From: Microlunatus phosphovorus NM-1
GTDB lineage: Bacteria; Actinomycetota; Actinomycetes; Propionibacteriales; Propionibacteriaceae
Assembly: GCF_000270245.1 (NCBI RefSeq)
Contig: NC_015635.1
Location: forward strand, 4,836,001 to 4,900,000
Direction: 5' to 3'
DNA: 64,000 bases
The translations under genes and the position numbers were made by a program. Under the pieces are notes generated by a model. The model searched no databases, was not told the DNA's origin, and saw only the letters and a list, made by a program, of their open reading frames with translations. Shown piece by piece: positions 7,975-16,714 of the stretch (the stretch's first letter is position 1; each line of letters starts with the position of its first letter).

Positions 7975-9362
7975 GCCGCACCGCCGCGGTCGGCGACCTG
8001 GTCGCGCCAGCAGGGCTCATCGCTTCCCCACGGTGCTGCGAGCGCTGGGTATCGACCGGGGATGTCCGGGCCGACCAGCGGCGGCATGGCGCAGATCAGC
8101 GAACCCGCTGCCGTCGTACCGGCCTGCAGCGTCGGCTCGGCAACCGCGGCCGTCCGACCGCCGGTCGTGGTCAACAGCTCACGGGCGATCCCTGCCAGAG
8201 CCACCGCCAGACAGGTGGTGCCACCACGTTCGCGCTGCAGGCGCAGCGCTCGGCAGATGCCGGCCGTCAGGAGGTAGCCGGCAGAGTGGTCGAGCGCTTG
8301 CGCGGGCAGGGCGCCCGGCCGTACGCCGTCAGCGCTGACCCGCATCGCGATCCCGGTCACAGCCTGGACGATGCTGTCGAAACCGCGCCGACTCCCCCAG
8401 GGTCCACGGCGTCCCCAGGCGCTGACCGACCCGACCACGATGCCGGGCTGCCGTTCGGAGAGCGCTTCGGGCGAGAGCCCGAGTCGATCCAGTGCCCCGG
8501 GGCGATAGCCGGTGACCACGACATCGGCGTCGTCGAGCAGTTCCTCGAAGGCCCGGTGGTCGCTCGCCACACGCAGATCCAGCACGGTCGACCGCTTTCC
8601 GGCGCCCGTGTCGAGGTGGATCCAGTCAGTCTCGGGGAGATGCGGTGAGTCGATGCGCAGAACGTCGGCGCCGAGCAACGCGAGGTTGCGGGTGGCTATC
8701 GGCCCGGCGAGGACACGGGTCAGGTCCAGGATCCGTACGCCGGACAATGGCCGTTCGCTCGTGGGCGCCCAGGGCCGAGGGGCGGCGCCATCGGTCACGA
8801 GCCATTCGACGAGGGGAAGCCGACTGGTCGCCTGCCCGTGCGGATGTTGGGCCCAGTCAGCACTGGTGCGGACCGCCCCTGCAATCGCACCGCTGGCTGC
8901 CGCCTCGTCCTCCAAGTCGATAGCCGACCACCGGGCAATCGCTGCGGCGATCTGGTCCTTCGAGGAATCGGACGCGATGCCGAGAAGGTGGGCAAGGCGC
9001 TCGGCATGGTGCGGATAGTTCCCGTGCGTACGGACCCAGCCGTCGGCTACCTGCCAGAACCCGGAGTACGGCGCCCACACCTCCGGTATTTCGCCGTTGA
9101 GCTGGAAATGGCGTTCGCTCTGCGATGCGGTGGTGACGCGTGCGCCATCGACTCTGACCGGGCCGAGGGCGGGTAGGAGTCCGCGGGCGACCTGGATCTC
9201 CGCCGCGGCGAGCGTGGCGAGCCCCACGCAATCCCCCAGGATCCCTGCGACGTCGAGGGTCGAGGAGAGCGCGATCGGCGGGCTCGGTGGGCGCACCAGG
9301 TCCAATGTCTCCGGATCGCCTTCGAGGTCGGCCCATGCCCGAGTACCGATCGTGGTCTTCAC
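7971..9362 (-). CDS. Family III (CaiB/BaiF) CoA-transferase
   Basis: A 463-residue enzyme predicted to move CoA between acyl carboxylates. The characteristic [20 protein letters not shown] and [12 protein letters not shown] motif lies near residue 205 rather than at the N-terminus. The first 200 residues, containing WRAD-like elements such as [21 protein letters not shown], form the other lobe, an arrangement seen in the longer actinobacterial members. [14 protein letters not shown] and [18 protein letters not shown] are present, the latter carrying an aspartate in the region where family III enzymes have the catalytic residue. It was coupled to a now deleted dehydrogenase gene; the substrate is unknown. 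Confidence 0.85.
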   Translation of the reverse strand: MKTTIGTRAWADLEGDPETLDLVRPPSPPIALSSTLDVAGILGDCVGLATLAAAEIQVARGLLPALGPVRVDGARVTTASQSERHFQLNGEIPEVWAPYSGFWQVADGWVRTHGNYPHHAERLAHLLGIASDSSKDQIAAAIARWSAIDLEDEAAASGAIAGAVRTSADWAQHPHGQATSRLPLVEWLVTDGAAPRPWAPTSERPLSGVRILDLTRVLAGPIATRNLALLGADVLRIDSPHLPETDWIHLDTGAGKRSTVLDLRVASDHRAFEELLDDADVVVTGYRPGALDRLGLSPEALSERQPGIVVGSVSAWGRRGPWGSRRGFDSIVQAVTGIAMRVSADGVRPGALPAQALDHSAGYLLTAGICRALRLQRERGGTTCLAVALAGIARELLTTTGGRTAAVAEPTLQAGTTAAGSLICAMPPLVGPDIPGRYPALAAPWGSDEPCWRDQVADRGGAA

Positions 9363-9532
9363 AGTCTGTCCCGAAGGACGGGGTCAGACGCACGTGGTGC
9401 TGTCGTTCGAGCTTCGGTCGCGATCATCGAGCCCCCACGGTTGAGATGGTCAGTGTTGACATTGGACGACATCAACCGGCCTCACGTCGCGGTCCAATCG
9501 GCAACAAGTGGACGGCGGCGCGGGTTCGCAGC

Positions 9533-10156
9533 TCATCGAGAATTCGCCACGGAAAGGGCAGCGAGGACTGTGTCACCGACCAGGCCCGGGGCGTCCTCAG
9601 CGGTGATCTCGCCACGGTGAACCGCCGCAGAAGCGCCATGCAGGATGGCCTGGACAACACTGAGCTGCCAGTCGATCGGGACGTCGTCGCGGAACTCGCC
9701 GGCCTCCCTGCCACGCGACAGCAACGCACGTACGCGGGCGGCAGGCTCGTCGTGCGCGCGGCGCAGCTGCTCCGGCGACAACGCCTGGGAAGCGGCGATG
9801 ACCAGAGCACCGAAGCGATGGGTCAGCCGCCAGGACGCTTCCAGCAGCCGACCGAGTGCCTCGCGCGGATCTCCGGCAAGATCGACTTCGCCGAGCTCCT
9901 GCTCACTGTGAGCGATTGCCCGCTCCGCAACCTCGCGCAGCAGCGTGGCCCGCGAGTCGAAGTGGCCATAGAGAGTGATGCGCCCGACTCCCGCCTCCTT
10001 GGCGATCTCGTTCAGACTGGCGTCGGGATCGGCCGCGAGCAACCGCGTCGCAGCATCGACGATCGCCTCGATGTTGCGCAGCGCATCGGCACGCTTCGGA
10101 CGGGCAGCCGCGCCATCCTCGGCAAGCACTCTCGCCTCGGCGTGGGCGTCAGTCAT
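9533..10156 (-). CDS. TetR-family transcriptional regulator
   Basis: Repressor of 207 residues: helix-turn-helix at ASLNEIAKEAGVGRITLYGHF, then DSRATLLREVAERAI, followed by an all-helical ligand domain. The ATG at 10156 is chosen over one at 10189 because AGGAGG lies six bases upstream. It is divergent from the small membrane-protein gene at 10336, which is its most likely target. The gap of 179 bp holds both promoters. Confidence 0.88.
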   Translation of the reverse strand: MTDAHAEARVLAEDGAAARPKRADALRNIEAIVDAATRLLAADPDASLNEIAKEAGVGRITLYGHFDSRATLLREVAERAIAHSEQELGEVDLAGDPREALGRLLEASWRLTHRFGALVIAASQALSPEQLRRAHDEPAARVRALLSRGREAGEFRDDVPIDWQLSVVQAILHGASAAVHRGEITAEDAPGLVGDTVLAALSVANSR

Positions 10157-10335
10157 CAACTGCCTCCTAGAGCGAGCAATCAGGTTCACCTCGATCAGAC
10201 CGCCACGAAGGTGACTGTAGGTGACCCACGGTCCCTGGCAGGCAGAACTCTGTGGAAGCCACGACCCTAGTGAACTTGAACTGCTATGTACAGTTTATGT
10301 AACTCGTACCGAGATGTTCAAGAAGGAGATCCGAC

Positions 10336-10938
10336 ATGGACACCGGCGCCGTTCCGAAGAGCTTCCATCGCTCCACTGCAGCCACCGACTCGCACCGCCA
10401 TCGCGGCTCGACCTGGCATCGCAGTTGGCCCGCCGCACTCGGAGTGCTCGTCGCCGCGGGCACCGCCTATGGCCTCACCGACGCGCGTGCGGTCGCCCCG
10501 ATCGTCGCGGCCTCCGGCCTGGTCTATCTTGCGGCCGGAGCAAGCGGGCGGCGGGGCGCGGCGTGGATAGCCTTCGCCGTCACCTTCGCCCTGATCACGC
10601 TGCAGAAGTTTGTCGGACTGGATGCCCTGCCGTGGCTCCTCGCCCTGGCTGCCGCACTGCTGGTGGTCGGGATTGCCGGCCGCCGCAGCCGGCCCTGGTG
10701 GTCGTTCCCGCTGCAGGCAGCGGCGATGGTCGTCCTCGGCGCGATCGCCTTCGTGGCGCTGCAACTGAACCCGGCTGCGGGTGGCCTACTGGTCGCGGCC
10801 GCGCTGCTCGGGCACGCGGGTTGGGACATCCACCACTTTCGCGCCGACCGAGTCGTCGCTCAGTCGCTGGCCCAGTTCTGCGCCGTGCTCGATGTCCTCG
10901 TCGCGGTCTTCGTCGCAGTGCTCGCCCTTCACTCGTGA
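10336..10938 (+). CDS. Multi-pass membrane protein of unknown function
   Basis: A 200-residue protein with a basic, histidine-rich N-terminus and about six hydrophobic segments; the conserved-looking C-terminus contains LLGHAGWDIHHFRADRVVAQS. The start has a strong ribosome-binding site (AAGGAG, 8 bases upstream). It is divergent from a TetR gene, which probably represses it. A second, truncated copy of its C-terminal end lies at 7541. I do not recognise a function. Confidence 0.75.
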   Translation: MDTGAVPKSFHRSTAATDSHRHRGSTWHRSWPAALGVLVAAGTAYGLTDARAVAPIVAASGLVYLAAGASGRRGAAWIAFAVTFALITLQKFVGLDALPWLLALAAALLVVGIAGRRSRPWWSFPLQAAAMVVLGAIAFVALQLNPAAGGLLVAAALLGHAGWDIHHFRADRVVAQSLAQFCAVLDVLVAVFVAVLALHS

Positions 10939-10970
10939 TGTCGAGAGGCCCTCGCACGGTGATCCGCCGA

Positions 10971-11120
10971 GCGCTGTCCTGCGAGTCGTCCATCTTGTTC
11001 GCGGACGAGCCCACCGGAGCGTTGCACAGCAAGACGACGACCGAGGTGATGGATGCGTTGACCGACGTGCACCGTGACGGCACGACCGTCGACGTGGTGA
11101 CCCCCGACCCGGTCTGCGCC
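10971..11120 (+). pseudogene. Fragment of an ABC-transporter ATPase (MacB/LolD type)
   Basis: About 50 codons read SSILFADEPTGALHSKTTTE followed by VMDALTDVHRDGTTVDVVTPDP. This is the Walker B/D-loop/H-loop segment of a MacB-type ATPase. Walker A and the signature are absent. Two key positions have changed: the D-loop aspartate (ALDSKT to ALHSKT) and the H-loop histidine (VTHDP to VTPDP). There is no independent start signal. It is a non-functional remnant in frame with no complete gene. Confidence 0.75.
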
Positions 11121-11138
11121 GCGGGGCGGAGCCCGTCG

Positions 11139-11813
11139 TCAGCGGGTGCTCGCGGTCGCCGCCAGGCTGTACGGGACGGTGAAGACAGAAGCGAAGTCCT
11201 CGAGCAGCACCGGGTCGCCGTCGAGAGTCACGGCCCCTTCCGAGATCGCGGTCGCCGGCGTCAGCGTGCCGGCCAGCAGATCGCGCAACCCCGGTCCGGC
11301 GGTGATCACCAGGTCGGCATCGGGATGCTCGCCGGCGCCGACCTCGACCCCGTCGCTGCCGACGATCGCGTGCGCGACGGCGTCTGCGACCCTGACGGTG
11401 AAGGTCAGCCGCCGGTCGGTCCGCGCAACGCCTTCTGCGGCGACCCGCAGCGCCGACACCAGGGATGCATCGGTCACGATCTCGCCCTCCCGCGGCTCCC
11501 GCATCGCTGCCGCTCCCCAGCGTGACAGCGCATCGAGCGCGGGCTGCAACTCGGCACCACGATCGGTCACGACGTAGACGATCGAGCGATCCGCCCCGGT
11601 CCGAGCCTCACGCACGATCAAACCGTCCTGCTCCAGTTCCTTCAGGCGGGTGGACAACAGGTTGGACGGAATGCCCGGAAGCCCCGCCGCCAGGTCGGAA
11701 TACCGCCGCGGTCCGACGAGGAGGTCGCGCAGGATCAGCAGGGTCCATCGCTGCCCCAGCACCTCGGCGGCACGCGCCAGGCCGCAGAACTGTCCGTACT
11801 CGCGATTTCGCAT
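11139..11813 (-). CDS. HxlR-family regulator with SCP2-like C-terminal domain
   Basis: A 224-residue winged-helix regulator. Residues 1-100 form the HxlR domain (CGLARAAEVLGQRWTLLILR, then FSDL-like YSDLAAGLPGIPSNLLSTRL). The rest resembles a small sterol-carrier-like domain (LTFTVRVADAVAHAIVG to TPATAISEGAVTLDGDP), a known fusion in actinobacterial HxlR proteins that may bind hydrophobic ligands. It is divergent from an MFS exporter, which is the expected target. Confidence 0.88.
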   Translation of the reverse strand: MRNREYGQFCGLARAAEVLGQRWTLLILRDLLVGPRRYSDLAAGLPGIPSNLLSTRLKELEQDGLIVREARTGADRSIVYVVTDRGAELQPALDALSRWGAAAMREPREGEIVTDASLVSALRVAAEGVARTDRRLTFTVRVADAVAHAIVGSDGVEVGAGEHPDADLVITAGPGLRDLLAGTLTPATAISEGAVTLDGDPVLLEDFASVFTVPYSLAATASTR

Positions 11814-11921
11814 GAAGCGAGAATAGCACTTGACTTGCTTTGTTGATGCTTGCTTTACTAAATGAAGTTAGATGACGAGTCGGCATCCCCTGACTCGCCG
11901 AGTGGAGAAGGAGTCACGCTG

Positions 11922-11993
11922 ATGGAACTCATGGTCGACCACCGCCCCCGCCTGCTCGATGCACCGCTCCCACCCGGCCCCGGCAGCGCATGA
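11922..11993 (+). CDS. 23-codon leader ORF coupled to the MFS gene
   Basis: ATG at 11922 preceded by GGAGAAGGAG with good spacing; it reads MELMVDHRPRLLDAPLPPGP and ends at TGA 11991-11993. The stop overlaps the MFS start as ATGA. The MFS ATG itself has no clear ribosome-binding site, so ribosomes probably reach it by finishing this short ORF. It may also be the shrunken remnant of a larger gene, as others nearby are. Confidence 0.5.
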   Translation: MELMVDHRPRLLDAPLPPGPGSA

Positions 11994-13369
11994 CCTCGCC
12001 GCACAGCGACATGGACACGACGGCAACCACCGGCACCGAGGTGGCGGTTCGCGGGTATCGCACCTTCCTGGCGGTGCTCGTGAACACCGCCGCCGCGAAC
12101 GTGACGACGAGCTTCCTCTGGTTCGCGCTCACGTTCTGGGCGTACGCCGAGACCCGCAATGTGATCGTCGCCGGCGTGGTCGCCGCCGCCTACATGCTGT
12201 TCGTATCGCTGTTCAGCATGTTCTTCGGCACCTTGGTCGATCGGTTCCGCAAGAAGGCGGTCATGACGTGGGCAACCCTGATCGCGCTGATCGTCTTCAC
12301 CCTCGACGCCGGACTGTTCTTCGCGATCGGCGAGGCTCGGATCGTCGATCTCGGCCTCCCCTGGTTCTGGATCTTCGCCGTCGTGCTGCTGGCCGGCGCC
12401 GTGGTCGAGCAACTGCGCGCCATCGCCTTGTCGACCACGGTGACCCTGCTCGTTCCCGACGAGCGCCGCGCCAACGCGAACGGGCTGGTCGGCACGGTGC
12501 AGGGCGTCGGGATGATCGTCACCAGCGTCTTCAGCGGACTCTCGGTCGGATTCCTGGGCATGGGATGGACGCTGATCATCGGCATCGGCGCGCTCACGGC
12601 GACGCTGCTCCATCTCCTGTCGCTGCGCATCCCCGAGCAGCGGATCGTCTCCGCGGAGCAGACGACCTCCTGGGTGGATGTGCGCGGTGGCTGGCGAGCG
12701 GTGCAGGCCGTGCCCGGGCTGCTCGCCCTGGTGCTGTTCAGCACGCTGAACAACCTGTTCGGCGGCGTCGCCATGGCGGTGATGGATCCGTACGGCATCG
12801 AGATGTTCGGCGTGCAAGGCTGGGGCATCTGGTTCGCCGTGATGTCCACCGGGTTCATCGTCGGCGGCGCGATCGTCGCGGCCAGAGGGCTCGGCGCGAA
12901 CCCTATCCGCACCATGCTGCTGCTGGCCGCGGCGATCGGTGCCGCCGGCGCACTCAGCACGATCCGCGAGCACGGGTGGGTGTACATCGCCGGGGTGTGG
13001 TTGTTCATGGCACTGATCCCGGCCGTGGAGGCGGCCGAGCAGACCGTCATCCAGCGTGTGGTGCCCTATGAGAAGCAGGGGCGGGTGTTCGGATTCGCCA
13101 ACACGTTTGAAGCCGCCGCAGCGCCAGTCACCGCGCTGCTGATCGCACCACTCGCCGAGCTCTGGATCATCCCCGCGCTACGCACCGAGGAGGGGATGCG
13201 CCTCTGGGCACCCCTGCTCGGCGCCGGCCACAACCGCGGCATCGCCCTCATCCTGCTCGCCGCAGGCATCGCCTGCGTCCTCCTCGTCGTCGTGGCTCTG
13301 CTCACCCCTCAATACCGGATGCTGACTCGCCAGTACGCGAAGGCCGCCGACGCCGGTCCAGCACTTTGA
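11990..13369 (+). CDS. MFS transporter, probable drug/metabolite exporter
   Basis: A 459-residue protein with about twelve transmembrane segments. GTLVDRFRKKAVMTWATL matches the MFS motif A loop between helices 2 and 3, and VVEQLRAIALSTTVTLLVPDERRANANGLVGTVQG resembles the MFS_3 (enterobactin-exporter-like) group. Translation probably depends on the overlapping leader ORF. The divergent HxlR gene is the likely regulator. The 3' end overlaps the antisense end of a decayed VOC ORF. Confidence 0.87.
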   Translation: MTSPHSDMDTTATTGTEVAVRGYRTFLAVLVNTAAANVTTSFLWFALTFWAYAETRNVIVAGVVAAAYMLFVSLFSMFFGTLVDRFRKKAVMTWATLIALIVFTLDAGLFFAIGEARIVDLGLPWFWIFAVVLLAGAVVEQLRAIALSTTVTLLVPDERRANANGLVGTVQGVGMIVTSVFSGLSVGFLGMGWTLIIGIGALTATLLHLLSLRIPEQRIVSAEQTTSWVDVRGGWRAVQAVPGLLALVLFSTLNNLFGGVAMAVMDPYGIEMFGVQGWGIWFAVMSTGFIVGGAIVAARGLGANPIRTMLLLAAAIGAAGALSTIREHGWVYIAGVWLFMALIPAVEAAEQTVIQRVVPYEKQGRVFGFANTFEAAAAPVTALLIAPLAELWIIPALRTEEGMRLWAPLLGAGHNRGIALILLAAGIACVLLVVVALLTPQYRMLTRQYAKAADAGPAL

Positions 13370-13521
13370 TCCAGCCGAGAACATTCCCACAGAAGGCGTC
13401 TTCTGGTCGACGGGCTGTGTTCCAGGCCTGCCGGTCGCCCGAAGAGCGCCGCGTACCAGTCGAGCGCTGCGGAGAGATCGCGCACCGGAAGGCCCGCGAA
13501 GACCTGCGCCTCAGCGGTCAT
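13309..13521 (-). pseudogene. N-terminal stub of a glyoxalase/VOC-family gene
   Basis: The first 31 codons (FAGLPVRDLSAALDWYAALF and the following GRPA) are the first beta-alpha-beta element of a VOC protein. After that the reading frame loses family character and runs antisense into the end of the MFS gene. A complete VOC domain needs about 115 residues. The ATG overlaps the stop of the upstream marR (ATGA), so it was once part of that operon. Confidence 0.65.
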
Positions 13522-14030
13522 CGGAGTGTGTTCCCGTCGGATCGCCGCGGCGACCTGACAGGAGCGTTGGACCGGCCACGGGTGTCGCGATGGACGTCGC
13601 GGCTCAGTCCGCGCGATGCCGCGATCGCTTCCAGATAGTCGGCGAGCCGATCGATATCGCCCTCGTCGAGGCCCTCGGTGAAGGCAGCCTCGTGCGATTC
13701 GGCAATGGGACGCAATGCGGCCAAGAGCCGCTCACCTTGAGCGGTGAGATGGACCTCGTGGTTGCGACGGTCGGTCGTGCTGCGGCGGCGTTCGACGTTT
13801 CCTTGCCGCTCGAGGCGATCCAGGACCGCGACAACACGGCTGGGACCTACGCCGAGCTGCTCGCTTGCCGCCTTCTGACCGATGCCCGGATTGCGCCCGA
13901 TCAGCCGCAGCAGACCTGCCTCCGACGCCGTGATGCCCAGCGGGGCAAGAGCCCGCTCGAAGGCGGCGGACGCGTCGGAGCCGAGCTGGGCGAGCAGGAA
14001 GGCGATACGGCGAGGTCTACGAGAACTCAT
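13518..14030 (-). CDS. MarR-family transcriptional regulator
   Basis: A 170-residue winged-helix regulator with GITASEAGLLRLIGRNPGIG, recognition-helix region GVGPSRVVAVLDRLERQG and the wing residues RRSTTDRRNHEVHLTAQG. The ATG at 14030 matches the usual start of the family; 14042 is an upstream alternative. It is divergent from the membrane protein/SDR operon at 14105 and shares a 75-bp promoter gap with a candidate operator at 14057. Confidence 0.88.
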   Translation of the reverse strand: MSSRRPRRIAFLLAQLGSDASAAFERALAPLGITASEAGLLRLIGRNPGIGQKAASEQLGVGPSRVVAVLDRLERQGNVERRRSTTDRRNHEVHLTAQGERLLAALRPIAESHEAAFTEGLDEGDIDRLADYLEAIAASRGLSRDVHRDTRGRSNAPVRSPRRSDGNTLR

Positions 14031-14056
14031 ATCTGCCAGCATAACTCATATGCAGA

Positions 14057-14068
14057 ACTATTCATAGT
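14057..14068. promoter_or_regulatory. Candidate MarR operator
   Basis: ACTAT-TC-ATAGT is a perfect 5-bp dyad in an AT-rich gap, 26 bp from the marR start and 36 bp from the divergent gene. Further TATG-containing half sites occur next to it. Confidence 0.45.
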
Positions 14069-14104
14069 ATGTACGATTGGTTCTATGAACGAAAGGAGCT
14101 CCCG

Positions 14105-14803
14105 ATGAGCACCCATAGCAACGCACCGGCCCGCGCGGCCGGCGGCCCCGACCCCGGCATCCTGGGCCTTGTCTCCCTCGGCCTGCTGGTCGGGAGCCTG
14201 ATCTCGATGGCGGTGCTCTCCGGTGGAGGCACCATCACCTCCCCGTTCGGCGACACCGAGACCGTGGCCGGCTTCTTCGCCGACCACGGCTTTGCAGCCC
14301 GCTTCGCTTCGATGCTGCAGCTGGGCTCGTCCATCCCGCTCGGGATCTACGCCGCCACCGTCTACGCGCGGCAGCAGCGCCTCGGCATCCGCGTCCCCGG
14401 CCCGAACATCGGCCTCTTCGGCGGCACCACCGCCGCGATCCTGCTCGCCGTCTCCGCGATCATCACCTGGACCCAGAGCCAGCCGATCGTCAGCGCGAAC
14501 CCCGAGCTGACCCACACGTTCGCCTACCTGAGCTTTGCCGCCGGCGGATTCGCGCACGTCCTCGGCCTCGGACTCCTCGTCGCCGGCATCGCCGTCCCTG
14601 CCCTGCTGTTGCGGCTCGTCCCAGTCTGGTTCGCCTGGGTCGGCCTGGTCGTCGCGATCCTTGCCGAGCTCAGCTTCTTGACGATGGTGATCGAGCCGCT
14701 GCAGTTCCTCATCCCGATCGGCCGATTCGGGTCGCTGATCTGGCTCGTCGCCGCCGGCTTCCTGCTTCCCAAGACCCGTCACACGCAAGGAGAACGAGCA
14801 TGA
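14105..14803 (+). CDS. Membrane protein, DUF4386-like
   Basis: A 232-residue protein with about six membrane segments: GILGLVSLGLLVGSLISMAV, the stretch around MLQLGSSIPLGIYAATVYA, and a C-terminal FGSLIWLVAAGFLLPKTR. The arrangement resembles DUF4386 proteins; function unknown. The start has AGGAG seven bases upstream. It overlaps the following SDR gene by ATGA, so the two are co-translated and probably controlled by the divergent MarR. Confidence 0.75.
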   Translation: MSTHSNAPARAAGGPDPGILGLVSLGLLVGSLISMAVLSGGGTITSPFGDTETVAGFFADHGFAARFASMLQLGSSIPLGIYAATVYARQQRLGIRVPGPNIGLFGGTTAAILLAVSAIITWTQSQPIVSANPELTHTFAYLSFAAGGFAHVLGLGLLVAGIAVPALLLRLVPVWFAWVGLVVAILAELSFLTMVIEPLQFLIPIGRFGSLIWLVAAGFLLPKTRHTQGERA

Positions 14804-15249
14804 ACGACGCCCTGAACGGACGCACCGCGCTGATCATCGGCACCAATGGCGGCACCCTCATCGCGATGCAGCATGAGCTCGCCGTCCTGCCCGACAGCGG
14901 CAGCATCGTGAACGTCGTCTCCACCGCCGGCCTGGCTGGAGCGCCCGGGATGGGTGTCTACGTCGCGGCCAAGCACGGCATCGTGGGCCTGACCCGCACC
15001 GCGGCGCTCGATTACGCCGGCCGCGGCATCCGCGTCAACGCCGTGGCGCCGGGGCCTATCGACTCCGGCGGCATCACCACCCAACCCGAGCAGATCAAGC
15101 AGCAGATCGGCTCCTACACCCCGCTCGCCCGTCTGGGCAGACCCGAAGAAGTGGCTGAGGCGGTCGCCTGGCTGGCATCTCCGTCCGCGTCGTACACCAC
15201 CGGCACTGTCCTCACCGTCGACGGCGGCAAGGGCGCCCGCGGCGCCTGA
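14800..15249 (+). pseudogene. Short-chain dehydrogenase/reductase with about 100 residues deleted in frame
   Basis: The product would be 149 residues; SDR enzymes are about 250. The N-terminus (NGRTALIIGTNGG) begins the Rossmann fold, but the glycine motif is cut and the sequence jumps to IAMQHELAVLPDSGSIVNVV. The active-site region YVAAK with its preceding serine and the C-terminal GTVLTVDGGKG are intact. Without the cofactor-binding helix and strands 2-3 it should not bind NAD(P)H. The junction lies in repeated GGCACC motifs, consistent with slippage. The frame is still open, so a protein may be made. Confidence 0.75.
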
Positions 15250-15293
15250 CCCCAACGCACCGCGTCGGAATGTCTTCTGCCGGGGCGGTCTGC

Positions 15294-15794
15294 TCAGGTC
15301 CCCACTCGCTCGGCTTCGTATGCCTCTTCGTATGCCTCGCGCAGTTCGTCGAAGGCTGACGCCGTTCCTTCCGGCCGAGGGATGCCACGATGTTGCTCGC
15401 GCAGCTCATCCATGAAGCGATCCCAGAACTCGGGCCCGCCGCGCTCGAGCAGTTCCGCGCGTACGGACAGCTCGCGACTCACCGGCAGATGACGCCGACC
15501 CCACGCGCCGAGATGCGCGAGCACCGGGACGAGTTGGATCGCCGGCTCGGCGAGGCTGTACAGCACCTTCTGCTTGTGGCTCGGGTCGGGCTCGCGCGTG
15601 ATCATCCCCAACTCGACGAGACGCTGCAGTCGGTTGGCCAGAACGTTCGATGCGATGCCCTCGTCGGAGTTGGCCAGCAGCACGTTGAAGTGCCGGCGAT
15701 TGCCGAACATCATGTCGCGGATCACGACCAGCGACCACTTGTCACCGAACACCTCGAGGGACAGGTTGATCGGACACCCAGACCGATGCTCCAT
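15294..15794 (-). CDS. HxlR-family transcriptional regulator
   Basis: A 166-residue winged-helix protein: CPINLSLEVFGDKWSLVVIR, then MMFGNRRHFNVLLANSDEGI and NVLANRLQRLVELGMI. The cysteine in RSGCPIN is at the place used for redox sensing in some HxlR members. The ATG at 15794 follows CAGGGGGTG. The C-terminus carries an acidic helical tail with the repeated motif REAYEEAYEAE. It is divergent from the dihydrofolate-reductase-fold gene, its likely target. Confidence 0.88.
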   Translation of the reverse strand: MEHRSGCPINLSLEVFGDKWSLVVIRDMMFGNRRHFNVLLANSDEGIASNVLANRLQRLVELGMITREPDPSHKQKVLYSLAEPAIQLVPVLAHLGAWGRRHLPVSRELSVRAELLERGGPEFWDRFMDELREQHRGIPRPEGTASAFDELREAYEEAYEAERVGT

Positions 15795-15939
15795 GCCACC
15801 CCCTGCCAGACCACTTGCACAGTACAACTAGATCGCATACCCTGACAACCAGTTGCAGATCACCACTGGTAAATGGTCTTGTTCACGAGACACATCGCTG
15901 CAGCAGGTGGTCGCCTCGACGCCAGAGGAAGGGATTCCA

Positions 15940-16545
15940 ATGAGTGAGCGGGTGTTGCAGGACGCAGAACGGCCCCATGGGCGGCGCGGAAGAGTGCTGT
16001 GGAGCTTCATGATGTCGCTGGACGGTTTCGTCGCCGGGCGACACCACAGCATGGACTGGATGCGGACAGGCGGATACCGGGCGGAGCCAGGCGTCATCGA
16101 GGGCTATGTCGAACGCACGGGCGCGATCATCGCTGGGCGGGACGGCTGGGACTCACCGGTCGGGCACAGCCCGTGGGGAGGTGCGTGGCAGGGGCCGATC
16201 TTCGTCCTCACCCACCATCCCGAAGACGCAGAACCTGTCGAGAACGTGACCTTTCTACATCGCGACCCAGCCGAGGTCGTTCAGCTGGCGCTCGACGCTG
16301 CGGGAGGCAAGGACATCATGGTGTTCTCCCCGAACATCGGCGCTCAGCTTCTCGACCTCGGCTTGATCGACGAGATCGATCTGCACATCGCACCCGTCCT
16401 GGTCGGGGACGGCATACGGCTGTACAGCAAACCCGATGGTGCTCCGATTCGCCTCAGTCCGTTGGCGGACGGCGACACAACCTCCACGGTTCGGGTTCGC
16501 TATCGACCCGTTTCCTCACCTGCGGCGCCGCCGGCAGAAGCGTAG
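15940..16545 (+). CDS. Dihydrofolate reductase-fold (RibD C-terminal) protein
   Basis: A 201-residue protein of the RibD_C family of NADPH-dependent reductases (SLDGFVAGRHHSMDWMR, then AIIAGRDGWD, and near the end LGLIDEIDLHIAPVLVGDGI). The ATG at 15940 follows GAGGAAGGGA. Actinobacterial members of this type are commonly annotated dihydrofolate reductase family and their substrates are mostly unknown. It sits divergent to an HxlR regulator, with CCAGT and ACTGG half-sites at 15849-15869 in the gap that could be its operator. Confidence 0.82.
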   Translation: MSERVLQDAERPHGRRGRVLWSFMMSLDGFVAGRHHSMDWMRTGGYRAEPGVIEGYVERTGAIIAGRDGWDSPVGHSPWGGAWQGPIFVLTHHPEDAEPVENVTFLHRDPAEVVQLALDAAGGKDIMVFSPNIGAQLLDLGLIDEIDLHIAPVLVGDGIRLYSKPDGAPIRLSPLADGDTTSTVRVRYRPVSSPAAPPAEA

Positions 16546-16714
16546 GTGACGCGATCACGCAGGTGCAGGCCGCGGATGACACAGCTCACCTCCCTGGCAG
16601 GTACCTGTTCGTCTTAGCCCGTCACGCGCGCATTAGGCGGTGCCGATAGACACGAGAACAAGGCGCAGCCTCGCTTGGCGGCTCGTGCTCGGTCATGCAG
16701 ACAACGTCTGCCGC

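Noticed and set aside
10221-11525. 434-codon plus-strand open frame spanning several genes
   Set aside because: Only the 50-codon ABC ATPase remnant inside it has protein character; the rest is a shadow of the TetR-divergent membrane gene and of hxlR.
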